Assembly: GCA_900544685.1 (NCBI GenBank)
Contig: UQWA01000003.1
Span: forward strand, 80,290 to 144,289
Source: an uncultured Lachnospiraceae bacterium
GTDB lineage: Bacteria > Bacillota > Clostridia > Lachnospirales > Lachnospiraceae
Direction of reading: 5' to 3'
DNA: 64,000 nt
Part shown: piece after piece, positions 53,762 to 62,108 of the stretch
Layout: every line of letters starts with the position of its first letter
How positions within the stretch are numbered: the stretch's first letter is position 1
Made by a program: the position numbers and the translations under genes
Notes under the pieces: model-generated
What the model was told of the DNA's origin: nothing
What the model saw: the letters and a program-made list of their open reading frames with translations, nothing else
Database searches by the model: none

Positions 53762-53796
53762 AAAAAACGGATATGATACCTTAGCATCATATCCGC
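53762..53796 (-). terminator. Terminator after ackA
   Basis: CGGATATGAT and ATCATATCCG form a 10-bp stem, followed by six T on the minus strand. Confidence 0.8.
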
Positions 53797-53823
53797 TTTC
53801 CTTTATTCTGTCAATGATACCGA

Positions 53824-55011
53824 TTATACCAGAGCTACTGTCTCACGGCAGATTGCAAGTTCTTCGTTTGTAGGAATGACTGCAACTTTTACTTTAGAAT
53901 CTGCTGTAGAGATTACACAGTCATCTCCACGTTTTCCGTTTGCTTCTTCGTCTACGGAAATTCCCAGATATCCTAAGTAAGCCAAAACTTTTTCACGTAC
54001 CAGAGGAGCGTTCTCACCGATACCTGCTGTAAATGCGATGGCATCTACACCGTTCATAGCTGCTACATAAGATCCGATGTATTTTGCTACTCTGTAGCAG
54101 AATACTTCCAGAGCTGCTGCGCAAAGCTTGTTGCCCTCGTTCATGCCGCTTTCCAGATCACGGAAGTCGCTGGATACTTTGGAGATACCCTGTACACCAG
54201 ACTTCTTGTTCAGTACGTTCATAACGCCTGCAATGTCCAGATTTTCTTTCTTGGCAATGAATTCCATGATAGCTGGGTCGATATCACCGGAACGTGTTCC
54301 CATTACCAGACCTTCCAGTGGAGTCAGACCCATGGAAGTATCTACACATTTACCGTTCAGTACTGCACTGATGGATGCGCCGTTACCAAGGTGAGCAACA
54401 ATGATCTTGGAGTTGTTCAGATCCAGTCCCAGGAACTCAGCAGCATGTTTGGATACGAAGCTGTGGGATGTTCCGTGGAAGCCGTAACGACGTACAGCAT
54501 ATTTCTCATAATATTCATATGGAAGTCCATACAGGTATGCTTTTTCTGGCATTGTCTGATGGAAAGCAGTATCAAATACAGCTACCATAGGTACTCCCGG
54601 CATCAGGTCACGGCACGCATTGATACCGATCAGGTTAGCAGGGTTGTGAAGAGGTGCAAGGTCATTACATTCTTCGATGGCTTTTAATACTTCGTCATTG
54701 ATGACTACAGAACTTGCGAACTTCTCTCCGCCATGTACGACTCTGTGACCTACTGCATTTACTTCAGCAAGGCTCTTTACAGCACCTGTCTTTTCGTTTG
54801 TCAGGGCATTCAGTACCAGCTGGATTGCTTCTTTATGTGTAGGCATTGCAGCTTCTGTTACTTCTTTTTCTCCGCCGGCTTTCTGATATGTCAGTCTTCC
54901 GTCGATACCGATTCTTTCGCAAAGTCCTTTTGCAAGTACTGCCTCTGTATCTGAGTTGATCAGCTGATATTTCAGAGAAGAACTTCCGCAGTTAATTACT
55001 AATACGTTCAT
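53824..55011 (-). CDS. ackA: Acetate kinase
   Basis: A 395-residue ASKHA-fold kinase that makes acetate and ATP from acetyl-phosphate, the only substrate-level ATP step of acetogenesis. Signatures are VLVINCGSSSLKYQL at the N-terminus, YGFHGTSHSFVS near residue 175 and AFTAGIGENAP near residue 323. It is 98 bases after pta, with a hairpin in the gap. Confidence 0.97.
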   Translation of the reverse strand: MNVLVINCGSSSLKYQLINSDTEAVLAKGLCERIGIDGRLTYQKAGGEKEVTEAAMPTHKEAIQLVLNALTNEKTGAVKSLAEVNAVGHRVVHGGEKFASSVVINDEVLKAIEECNDLAPLHNPANLIGINACRDLMPGVPMVAVFDTAFHQTMPEKAYLYGLPYEYYEKYAVRRYGFHGTSHSFVSKHAAEFLGLDLNNSKIIVAHLGNGASISAVLNGKCVDTSMGLTPLEGLVMGTRSGDIDPAIMEFIAKKENLDIAGVMNVLNKKSGVQGISKVSSDFRDLESGMNEGNKLCAAALEVFCYRVAKYIGSYVAAMNGVDAIAFTAGIGENAPLVREKVLAYLGYLGISVDEEANGKRGDDCVISTADSKVKVAVIPTNEELAICRETVALV

Positions 55012-55050
55012 TGAAATCTATCCTCCATACATTTTCTTTTCAAATATTCA

Positions 55051-55096
55051 GAGCCGCTTACACCAGATCGCGGTCTATGTAAATCTTTACGGCTCC
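55051..55096 (-). other. Hairpin between pta and ackA
   Basis: GAGCCG and CGGCTC close a 46-base stem-loop with an inner GTAAA/TTTAC pair. No T-run follows on the minus strand. It may tune the ratio of the two messages. Confidence 0.4.
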
Positions 55097-55109
55097 GATA
55101 TCATTCTTT

Positions 55110-56108
55110 TTAGTCTTCAGCCTGGCACTGAACTGCTGTAATAGCTACAACACCAACGATATCTTCTGCTGAGCATCCGCGGGACAGGTCATTTACAGGT
55201 TTTGCAATACCCTGTGTGATAGGTCCGTATGCTTCTGCTTTTGCAAGTCTCTGAGCCAGCTTGTATCCAATGTTACCTGCATCCAGGTTAGGGAAAATCA
55301 GAACGTTTGCTTTACCTGCTACATCGCTGCCTGGAGCTTTGGATGATCCAACGCTTGGTACGATAGCAGCATCCAGCTGTAATTCTCCGTCCAGTTTCAG
55401 GTTTGGATTTTCTTCTTTAGCGATCTTGGTAGCTTCTACCACTTTGTCAACCAGTGCATGTTTTGCACTTCCCTTTGTAGAGTGGGAAAGCATAGCAACG
55501 ATTGGTTCTTCCTGTACCAGTAACTGGAAGGATTCTGCTGAAGAAGCTGCAATTGCTGCCAGTTCTTCTGGATTTGGATCCTGAACCAGTCCGCTGTCAC
55601 CAAATACGAATGCACCGTTAGCGCCGTATTCGCAGTTTGGTACTACTATCAGGAAGAATGCAGATACCAGCTTTGTACCTGGTTTTGTCTTCAGGATCTG
55701 CAGACAAGGTCTTAATGTATCGGCTGTAGAGTGGCATGCTCCGGATACCATACCGTCTGCATCACCCATCTTAACCATCATAACACCATAGTACAGATAC
55801 TGATTCAGAAGAATCTCTTTAGCCTGTTCCGGTGTCATACCTTTTTTGCTTCTTAATTCAACCAGTTTGTCGATATATCCCTGTGTCTTATCGGATGTAG
55901 CAGGGTCAACGATAACTGCTCCTGTGATATCCAGTCCTTCGCTGCCTTTCTTTACTGCTTCTTCACTGCCGACCAGAACTACGTTCGCAATACCTTCTTT
56001 TAAGATCTGTGCGGTAGCTTCGTAAGTTCTGCGGTCTTCTGTCTCCGGAAGTACGATTGTCTTCTTATTATTTCTTGCTCTTTCTTTGATAACGTCAATA
56101 AATCCCAT
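55110..56108 (-). CDS. pta: Phosphate acetyltransferase
   Basis: A 332-residue short-form Pta that converts acetyl-CoA to acetyl-phosphate. Motifs include KTIVLPETEDRRTYEA at the N-terminus, MVSGACHSTADTLRP near residue 120 and SVGSSKAPGSDVAGKANVLI near residue 260. The ATG at 56108 follows AAAGGAGTC; an upstream frame to 56147 has no such site. It is the first gene of pta-ackA and links the acetyl-CoA made by AcsB to ATP. Confidence 0.96.
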   Translation of the reverse strand: MGFIDVIKERARNNKKTIVLPETEDRRTYEATAQILKEGIANVVLVGSEEAVKKGSEGLDITGAVIVDPATSDKTQGYIDKLVELRSKKGMTPEQAKEILLNQYLYYGVMMVKMGDADGMVSGACHSTADTLRPCLQILKTKPGTKLVSAFFLIVVPNCEYGANGAFVFGDSGLVQDPNPEELAAIAASSAESFQLLVQEEPIVAMLSHSTKGSAKHALVDKVVEATKIAKEENPNLKLDGELQLDAAIVPSVGSSKAPGSDVAGKANVLIFPNLDAGNIGYKLAQRLAKAEAYGPITQGIAKPVNDLSRGCSAEDIVGVVAITAVQCQAED

Positions 56109-56153
56109 GATTCTTTGACTCCTTTCGTATGATATGTTCCTGATCACTCAGGT

Positions 56154-56189
56154 GGTACATTTTGTACCATATACTGTCAGTTTTGACAG
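56154..56189 (-). promoter_or_regulatory. pta promoter with two palindromes
   Basis: On the minus strand CTGTCA (56184-56189) and an extended -10 TGGTACAAA (-10 at 56161-56166) have a 17-base spacer. CTGTCA-N4-TGACAG (56174-56189) covers the -35 box, and GGTACA-N3-TGTACC (56154-56168) covers the -10 box. Two separate perfect palindromes on one promoter suggest binding by dimeric regulators; which ones is unknown. Confidence 0.5.
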
Positions 56190-56304
56190 CAGACTGCATC
56201 ACAGTCTCTCATAAATCTCATTATATTATCCAAAAATTGTTTTTTCAACCAGGAATGCAATTTTTCGTGAATTTTTTTCCAAACACAAAAAGCACCCAAG
56301 AAGA

Positions 56305-56337
56305 AAAGGCACCACCCTTTCGGATGATGCCCGCATT
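56305..56337 (-). terminator. Terminator after fba
   Basis: GGCATCATCC and GGGTGGTGCC pair (two G-U) around GAAA on the minus strand, followed by TTTTCTTC. Confidence 0.7.
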
Positions 56338-56348
56338 TCTTATAAAAA

Positions 56349-57317
56349 TCAGATCTTGTCGTTACTTCCGAGAACATGAACGATCTTATGAGCAACCATA
56401 TCTTTTACAGCCTGACGAGCTGGTTTCAGATACTGACGTGGGTCAAAGTGATCTGGATGTTCTGCGAAGTATTTACGGATGTTACCAGTCATAGCAAGAC
56501 GGATATCGGAGTCGATGTTAATCTTGCATACAGCCATCTCAGCAGCTTTTCTCAGCTGTTCTTCTGGGATACCTACTGCATCCGGCATATTTCCGCCGTA
56601 CTGGTTTACCATCTTAACGAATTCCTGTGGTACGGAAGATGATCCGTGAAGTACAATAGGGAATCCCGGCAGTCTCTTAGCGCACTCTTCCAGAACGTCA
56701 AAACGCAGTGGAGGTGGAACAAGGATACCGTCTTCGTTACGTGTACACTGATCTGCTGTGAACTTGTAAGCGCCGTGGCTTGTTCCGATTGCGATTGCAA
56801 GGGAATCACAACCTGTCTTGTCTACGAATTCTTCTACTTCTTCTGGACGTGTATAGCTTTCATGACCAGCTTCTACTACTACTTCGTCTTCGATACCAGC
56901 CAGAGTACCAAGTTCAGCTTCTACTACAACACCATGAGCGTGTGCGTATTCAACAACCTTCTTGGTCAGTTCGATATTTTCTTCAAAAGATTTGGAAGAA
57001 GCATCGATCATAACAGATGTAAATCCTCCGTCGATACAGCTCTTGCAAAGCTCGAAGCTGTCACCGTGATCCAGGTGAAGGGCGATTGGAATCTCCGGAT
57101 TTTCAATTACTGCTGCTTCTACTAATTTTACAAGGTATGTATGGTTCGCATAAGCACGAGCTCCTTTGGAAACCTGAAGAATAACCGGACTCTTCAATTC
57201 TCCTGCTGCTTCTGTGATACCCTGTACGATTTCCATGTTGTTAACATTGAATGCTCCGATTGCATAACCACCATTGTATGCTTTTTTGAACATCTCGGTC
57301 GTAGTAACTAATGGCAT
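56349..57317 (-). CDS. fba: Class II fructose-bisphosphate aldolase
   Basis: A 322-residue zinc-dependent aldolase of glycolysis and gluconeogenesis. Zinc ligands and active-site motifs are visible in ALHLDHGDSFE near residue 79, EAELGTLAG near residue 134, AIGTSHGAYK near residue 178 and VLHGSSSVP near residue 222. It has its own promoter and terminator. Confidence 0.95.
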   Translation of the reverse strand: MPLVTTTEMFKKAYNGGYAIGAFNVNNMEIVQGITEAAGELKSPVILQVSKGARAYANHTYLVKLVEAAVIENPEIPIALHLDHGDSFELCKSCIDGGFTSVMIDASSKSFEENIELTKKVVEYAHAHGVVVEAELGTLAGIEDEVVVEAGHESYTRPEEVEEFVDKTGCDSLAIAIGTSHGAYKFTADQCTRNEDGILVPPPLRFDVLEECAKRLPGFPIVLHGSSSVPQEFVKMVNQYGGNMPDAVGIPEEQLRKAAEMAVCKINIDSDIRLAMTGNIRKYFAEHPDHFDPRQYLKPARQAVKDMVAHKIVHVLGSNDKI

Positions 57318-57388
57318 AATCTTTATCTCCTTTTTATGTATTTGACTGTATCCTCATTGTATTTGTTTTGAAACAGTCCTCACCGTCT

Positions 57389-57416
57389 ATTATAAGATTT
57401 TTTCCAAAATTATCAA
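57389..57416 (-). promoter_or_regulatory. Promoter of fba
   Basis: On the minus strand TTGATA (57411-57416) and TATAAT (57389-57394) are 16 bases apart. The leader is about 65 bases. Confidence 0.6.
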
Positions 57417-57485
57417 TAAGATTCTTACTTTTTTTCAAAAAAACTTTTGTGTGTCTTTTTACATTCAGCAAAACACCCTGCTGCC

Positions 57486-57514
57486 TTGCATCTTTCCGGA
57501 AATAATGCTACACT
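57486..57514 (+). promoter_or_regulatory. Possible promoter of tmcAL
   Basis: TTGCAT (57486-57491) and an extended -10 TGCTACACT (box 57509-57514) are 17 bases apart on the plus strand. The -35 match is weak. Confidence 0.4.
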
Positions 57515-57544
57515 TTCAAAGAATTTTAATATTACGGAGGGTTT

Positions 57545-58813
57545 ATGAAAACAGCAGGGATTATTGCGGAATACAATCCATTTCACAACGGACATGCCTA
57601 TCAGATCAAAGAAGTACGACGAAAGACAGGCGCTTATTATGTGATTATCGTCATGAGTGGCGACTTTGTGCAGCGGGGGGAACCCGCCATTACAGATAAA
57701 TATCTGCGTGCCCGCATGGCACTTCAGGAAGGGGCTGATCTTGTTCTGGAGCTTCCTGTTCTTTTTGCCTGTGCAGGAGCTGAATATTTTGCCAGAGGCG
57801 GTGTCTCCATTCTAAACAGCCTGGGATGCGTAGATACTCTGTGTTTCGGTACAGAGCAGGAACATCTCTCGGATTTCGAGCCTGCTACTTCCCTTCTGAC
57901 TGAGGAACCGCCTGCATACAGGCAGTGCCTTGCTTCTTATCTGAAAGAAGGAATGGGCTATCCTGCTGCCAGATCTACTGCACTATCTGACTGTCTGGAT
58001 ACCGATATCTCTTTTCTGCGAAAGCCAAATAATATCCTTGCGCTGGAATATCTCTGTGCACTGAAGCGTCTGGGCAGTTCCATCACACCTGTTTCTATAC
58101 AGCGTGTAGGTTCTGGATATCACGACCATAGCCTGACAGGACAGTTTGCCTCTGCCACCGCTATCCGGAATTCTATATTGGGAAGAAACGCAGGATTTCA
58201 GGAATCTCTGGCATTTGATACCCTATATGAATATATGCCCGAATTGGCTATTGTACTTTTAAAAAAGCATTTTGAAACCTATGGTCCGCTTTGTATACAA
58301 AATTTTTCTTCTATATTACAGTACCGTCTCCTTACCATACAATCACCAGAAGAACTGTCTTCCTACTTTGATATCGACTGTTTTCTGGCTAACCGGATAT
58401 TCCAGAACCGTTTTGCTTTTTCCTCTATTTCTGATTTTACCGAACGTCTTACATCGAAAAACCAGACACGTGGACATATCCAGCGGGCACTTTTTCATAT
58501 CCTTCTAAATCTCCCAGAACCGGAAGGAAGTGCTATGTTCCTTCCTCAGTACACGCGTATTCTTGGTATGAAGCGTTCCTCTTCCGGTATTCTGAAATGT
58601 ATGAAAAACAGTTCATCGATCCCGGTTCTGACCAAAATGGCAGATGCTTTCAAGGTGATCGATGTCTCCACTTTGTCAGAAGATCAGAAAAAAGCCGCCC
58701 TCTGTCAGCTTGACCAGACAACACTTTCTTCCCATATTTATGAATCTGTTCTGTCTCAAAAATACAATACAATTTTCCGCCATGAAAATACCCGCCAGAT
58801 TGTGATTCTGTAA
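57545..58813 (+). CDS. tmcAL: tRNA(Met) cytidine acetate ligase
   Basis: A 422-residue nucleotidyltransferase-fold protein of the YlbM/TmcAL family. It activates acetate with ATP and acetylates C34 of elongator tRNA-Met. The HIGH-like motif is in AEYNPFHNGHAYQI at the N-terminus, followed by SGDFVQRGEPAI. The ATG follows ACGGAGG. It uses free acetate, which this acetogen makes in quantity, so substrate should not limit it. The terminator stem overlaps its last codons. Confidence 0.92.
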   Translation: MKTAGIIAEYNPFHNGHAYQIKEVRRKTGAYYVIIVMSGDFVQRGEPAITDKYLRARMALQEGADLVLELPVLFACAGAEYFARGGVSILNSLGCVDTLCFGTEQEHLSDFEPATSLLTEEPPAYRQCLASYLKEGMGYPAARSTALSDCLDTDISFLRKPNNILALEYLCALKRLGSSITPVSIQRVGSGYHDHSLTGQFASATAIRNSILGRNAGFQESLAFDTLYEYMPELAIVLLKKHFETYGPLCIQNFSSILQYRLLTIQSPEELSSYFDIDCFLANRIFQNRFAFSSISDFTERLTSKNQTRGHIQRALFHILLNLPEPEGSAMFLPQYTRILGMKRSSSGILKCMKNSSSIPVLTKMADAFKVIDVSTLSEDQKKAALCQLDQTTLSSHIYESVLSQKYNTIFRHENTRQIVIL

Positions 58814-58835
58814 TCACATCTGACGGGTTCTTTTT
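58791..58835 (+). terminator. Terminator overlapping the tmcAL stop codon
   Basis: CCCGCCAGATTGTGATT and AATCACATCTGACGGG pair over about 15 positions around a CTGT loop, then TTCTTTTT. The left arm is inside the coding sequence and the right arm includes the stop. Confidence 0.75.
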
Positions 58836-58923
58836 ATCTCAGTCGAGAAGACTCCCACCTCTTTCAGGTGGTGAGTAATAACAAATTTGTCTCAGTGGGA
58901 GTCCAATCTCCGACTGAGATAAA
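58833..58923. repeat. 90-base imperfect palindrome with alternative inner pairings
   Basis: The outer 13-bp arms run TTTATCTCAGTCG (58833-58845) and CGACTGAGATAAA (58911-58923). Inside, GACTCCCAC pairs with GTGGGAGTC (58850-58858 with 58895-58903). The CCACCT at 58855-58860 can instead pair with AGGTGG at 58866-58871, so two inner folds exclude each other. No coding frame is apparent. It lies between two convergent genes. Confidence 0.6.
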
Positions 58924-58927
58924 CGCT

Positions 58928-59002
58928 CCGCGAGGATGCGCAGTGATTCTGTAAAGAATGTGTCAGCTTACGCTGACCAGAATCACGCGCCAAGTCTCGC
59001 GG
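58928..59002. repeat. 75-base cruciform-like hairpin
   Basis: CCGCGAG pairs with CTCGCGG. Inside, GCGC and GTGATTCTG pair with CAGAATCAC and GCGC with one bulged A. At the tip GTCAGC pairs with GCTGAC around TTAC. It is adjacent to the palindrome at 58833-58923; AGTCGAG (58841-58847) and CTCGACT (59006-59012) could enclose both. Confidence 0.6.
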
Positions 59003-59033
59003 ATGCTCGACTTGAATTTATCGTAATAAGTAC

Positions 59034-60398
59034 TTAATTCTTAAAGCTGTGGATCGGTGCCGGAATTCTTCCACCTCTGTTTACAAAATCAGCACAGGAG
59101 AACTTGTTCACCGGCATGATCGGTGCATATCCAAGGAGTCCGCCGAATTCTACGATCTCTCCCACACCTTTTCCAATAACAGGAATCACTCTGACCGCTG
59201 TTGTCTTCTGGTTCACCATACCGATTGCCATCTCATCTGCAATAATACCAGAAATGGTCGTCGCCGGTGTATCACCCGGAATTGCAATCATGTCCAGTCC
59301 TACGGAGCAGACACATGTCATGGCTTCCAGTTTTTCAATGGTCAGTGCTCCTGCCTGTACAGAATCAATCATTCCCTGATCTTCGCTGACCGGAATAAAC
59401 GCACCACTTAATCCGCCTACATAAGAAGATGCCATAACTCCACCCTTTTTTACCTGGTCATTTAATAGAGCAAGGGCTGCTGTAGTTCCAGGTGCGCCCG
59501 CATATTCCAGACCGATCTCGCAGAGGATATCTGCCACACTGTCTCCAATGGCCGGAGTCGGTGCCAGAGACAAGTCAATAATACCAAATGGGATATTCAT
59601 TCTTCTGGAAGCTTCCTGTGCCACAAGCTGTCCCACACGGGTTACTTTAAATGCGGTCTTCTTAATAGTCTCACATAATACTTCAAAATTCTCGCCTCTG
59701 ACTTTTTCCAGAGCACGTTTTACCACTCCAGGTCCGCTGACGCCTACATTAATAACTGCATCTCCTTCCGTTACGCCATGAAAAGCGCCTGCCATAAATG
59801 GGTTGTCATCCGGAGCATTGCAGAATACTACAAGCTTGGCACATCCAAGAGAATCGTTCTCTTTTGTCAGTTCTGCTGTCTCAAGAATCATATCACCCAG
59901 AAGACGTACTGCATCCATATCAATACCGGTCTTGGTAGAACCCACATTCACTGAACTGCATACACGCTCTGTCTGTGCCAGAGCCTGTGGAATGGAACGA
60001 ATCAGATATTCATCACTCTGGGTCATTCCCTTGCTAACCAGCGCGGAATAACCGCCAATGAAGTTCACACCCACTTTCTTGGCAGCCTTATCCAGTGTTC
60101 TGGCAATCGTCACATAATCCTCCGGCTTTTTACATGCACTGGATCCCACCAATGCAATCGGTGTTACAGAAATACGCTTGTTTACAATCGGAATACCATA
60201 TTCATTCTCAATTGCCGCTCCTGTGGAAACCAGATTCTCAGCCAGAGTCGTAATCTTGTTGTAAATGTTTCTGTTCAATACATCCAGATCTGCATCAATG
60301 CAGTCCAGAAGACTGATGCCCAGGGTAATGGTACGGACATCCAGATTTTCTTCGGATATCATTTTATTTGTTTCGCTGACTTCAAATATATTAATCAT
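59034..60398 (-). CDS. DUF711 / UPF0210 family protein
   Basis: A 454-residue protein of the UPF0210 family, whose fold is related to glycyl-radical (PFL-like) enzymes but whose activity is unknown. Conserved stretches are VRTITLGISLLDC near residue 22, GGYSALVSKGMT near residue 140, NVGVSGPGVVKRAL near residue 222 and SSYVGGLSGAFIPVSED near residue 326. The ATG at 60398 follows GGTGGAG; a GTG four codons earlier is possible. It follows the ACT-domain gene, a pairing conserved in many bacteria. Confidence 0.87.
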   Translation of the reverse strand: MINIFEVSETNKMISEENLDVRTITLGISLLDCIDADLDVLNRNIYNKITTLAENLVSTGAAIENEYGIPIVNKRISVTPIALVGSSACKKPEDYVTIARTLDKAAKKVGVNFIGGYSALVSKGMTQSDEYLIRSIPQALAQTERVCSSVNVGSTKTGIDMDAVRLLGDMILETAELTKENDSLGCAKLVVFCNAPDDNPFMAGAFHGVTEGDAVINVGVSGPGVVKRALEKVRGENFEVLCETIKKTAFKVTRVGQLVAQEASRRMNIPFGIIDLSLAPTPAIGDSVADILCEIGLEYAGAPGTTAALALLNDQVKKGGVMASSYVGGLSGAFIPVSEDQGMIDSVQAGALTIEKLEAMTCVCSVGLDMIAIPGDTPATTISGIIADEMAIGMVNQKTTAVRVIPVIGKGVGEIVEFGGLLGYAPIMPVNKFSCADFVNRGGRIPAPIHSFKN

Positions 60399-60415
60399 GC
60401 CGTTCTCCACCCCGC

Positions 60416-60688
60416 TTAAATTCTGTGCATTTTGTTAAAGATCTCTTCATGCTGGCACATAATCACCACGCCGATTTCTTCTCCAACTGCTTTCAGTTCT
60501 GTAGACAGAACTGAAATTTCTTTTGTGGAAGCAGTCGCATCTGTTACCATCATCATGTTAAAAAAACCATCTACAATTGTCTGTGAAATATCTAAAATAT
60601 TTACATTGTTCTCTGCCAGATATGTACACACTCTGGCGATAATACCTACTGTGTCTTTTCCTACTACTGTGATGATCGTCTTCTTCAT
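60416..60688 (-). CDS. ACT domain protein (UPF0237)
   Basis: A 90-residue single ACT domain (TVVGKDTVGIIARVCTYLAE) that probably binds an amino acid and may regulate the DUF711 protein encoded 17 bases downstream. Its own function is unknown. Confidence 0.88.
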   Translation of the reverse strand: MKKTIITVVGKDTVGIIARVCTYLAENNVNILDISQTIVDGFFNMMMVTDATASTKEISVLSTELKAVGEEIGVVIMCQHEEIFNKMHRI

Positions 60689-60709
60689 AATGTCCTCCTA
60701 TACTTTTCT

Positions 60710-61507
60710 CTATACTGTCACAAGCTGCGATACTTCGCTGCGATCTGCGACACGGATATGAAAATCCGATGCTTTATAAGGGTTCTCACCCATTGTGACC
60801 TCTGAACAAACCGTCTCATATGCCAGGGCATCATAATTATTCTCCTTGCTGAGATGTCCGAGAAAGATGTGTTTCAGATTATCATGTAAAATCCGGCATA
60901 ACAGACGTCCTGCATTTTCATTAGACAAATGCCCGTGTGTGCCAAGTATTCTCTGCTTCAGATAATAGGGGTAAGGGCCTGCCTGAAGCATACGTATATC
61001 ATGATTGGCTTCCAGAAGCATCGCATCCAGCCCCTTCATGTTCTCAATAATATAATCACTGAATACACCCAGATCTGTAACAACTGCAACAGATGTAGTT
61101 TCATGGCTGAGACGGTATGCAGACGGCTGCGCCGCATCATGAGGGATCTCAAATGGATGTACAGTCACATCTCCCACATGAAAATCCTGATCCACATGAA
61201 TTTCACGGTACAGCCCCGCATCAATCTGTCCCAGACTGCTGCAATTGGCAACTGCCTTTAATGTCCCTCTGGTACCATATATGGGAATCCCATATCTTCT
61301 GGAAAGAACTCCCAGCCCTTTGATATGATCCGAATGTTCATGGGTAACCAGAATTCCGTCAATATCCTCTGCTGTTCTGTCAATACTGTGCAGTCCCTTT
61401 TCAATCTGTCTTGCGCTGATGCCGGCATCTACCAGCAGCGCGGTCTCATCCGTTCCCGTGTAGGTACAGTTCCCACTGCTGCCACTTGCTATACTACAAA
61501 AATCCAT
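60710..61507 (-). CDS. MBL-fold metallo-hydrolase (YycJ/WalJ-like)
   Basis: A 265-residue metallo-beta-lactamase-fold protein. Metal ligands are in VTHEHSDHIKG near residue 54, with later Asp/His in VVTDLGVFS, LGTHGHLSNE and FLGHLSKEN. Relatives such as YycJ/WalJ lie near walRK and affect cell-wall and replication coordination; others are nucleases. No walRK genes are here. It overlaps coaE by 14 bases. Confidence 0.85.
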   Translation of the reverse strand: MDFCSIASGSSGNCTYTGTDETALLVDAGISARQIEKGLHSIDRTAEDIDGILVTHEHSDHIKGLGVLSRRYGIPIYGTRGTLKAVANCSSLGQIDAGLYREIHVDQDFHVGDVTVHPFEIPHDAAQPSAYRLSHETTSVAVVTDLGVFSDYIIENMKGLDAMLLEANHDIRMLQAGPYPYYLKQRILGTHGHLSNENAGRLLCRILHDNLKHIFLGHLSKENNYDALAYETVCSEVTMGENPYKASDFHIRVADRSEVSQLVTV

Positions 61508-62108
61508 GTGTCCTTAATCCTCTATCTATTTGCTTATAAGTATTTTCTACATTATCACTGCTATTGTCAATCACTAATTGACAGAATCTGCGAAATTCTT
61601 CGTCTGGTTTCTGGTTTTTCAGAACTGCTCTGGTCTTCTCCGGGGTATAGCCCCTGGAAGCAGACAGACGGGCAATCCGTACTTCATCATCCACATAAAC
61701 ATACCAGATCTCATCACAGATCTCATCATAATGATCCTCCAGAAGAAGCGCCGCCTCCAATACAATGAACGGCGAACTGCCTTTTTCTCTCTCTTTCCGT
61801 ATCTCTTCTCTGATATAGTTTTTTACCGCCGGATGCACAATCTGATTCAATATTTCCACCATATTCCGTTCTGCAAACACAATCTTCGATAATGCAGGAC
61901 GGCAGATACTTCCATCCGCTGCCAGAATCTCCCTGCCAAAGTTCTTTACAATCCGGTCAAAGCAATCTGTCCCCGGCTGCATGCAAAGATGCGCTGCCTT
62001 GTCCAGTTCTATGACCCTTGCCTGATATTTTTCTGATAAGTAGGCAAGAATGGTACTCTTTCCCGCACCCACTCCGCCTGTAATCCCCAATATTTTAATG
62101 TGCTTCAT
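61494..62108 (-). CDS. coaE: Dephospho-CoA kinase
   Basis: A 204-residue P-loop kinase for the last step of CoA synthesis. Walker A is GITGGVGAGKST near residue 7, and the lid region has SRGYTPEKTRAVLKNQ. The ATG at 62108 overlaps the end of polA by 14 bases; an earlier frame start lies deeper in polA. polA-coaE is a common order in Firmicutes. Confidence 0.93.
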   Translation of the reverse strand: MKHIKILGITGGVGAGKSTILAYLSEKYQARVIELDKAAHLCMQPGTDCFDRIVKNFGREILAADGSICRPALSKIVFAERNMVEILNQIVHPAVKNYIREEIRKEREKGSSPFIVLEAALLLEDHYDEICDEIWYVYVDDEVRIARLSASRGYTPEKTRAVLKNQKPDEEFRRFCQLVIDNSSDNVENTYKQIDRGLRTHGFL

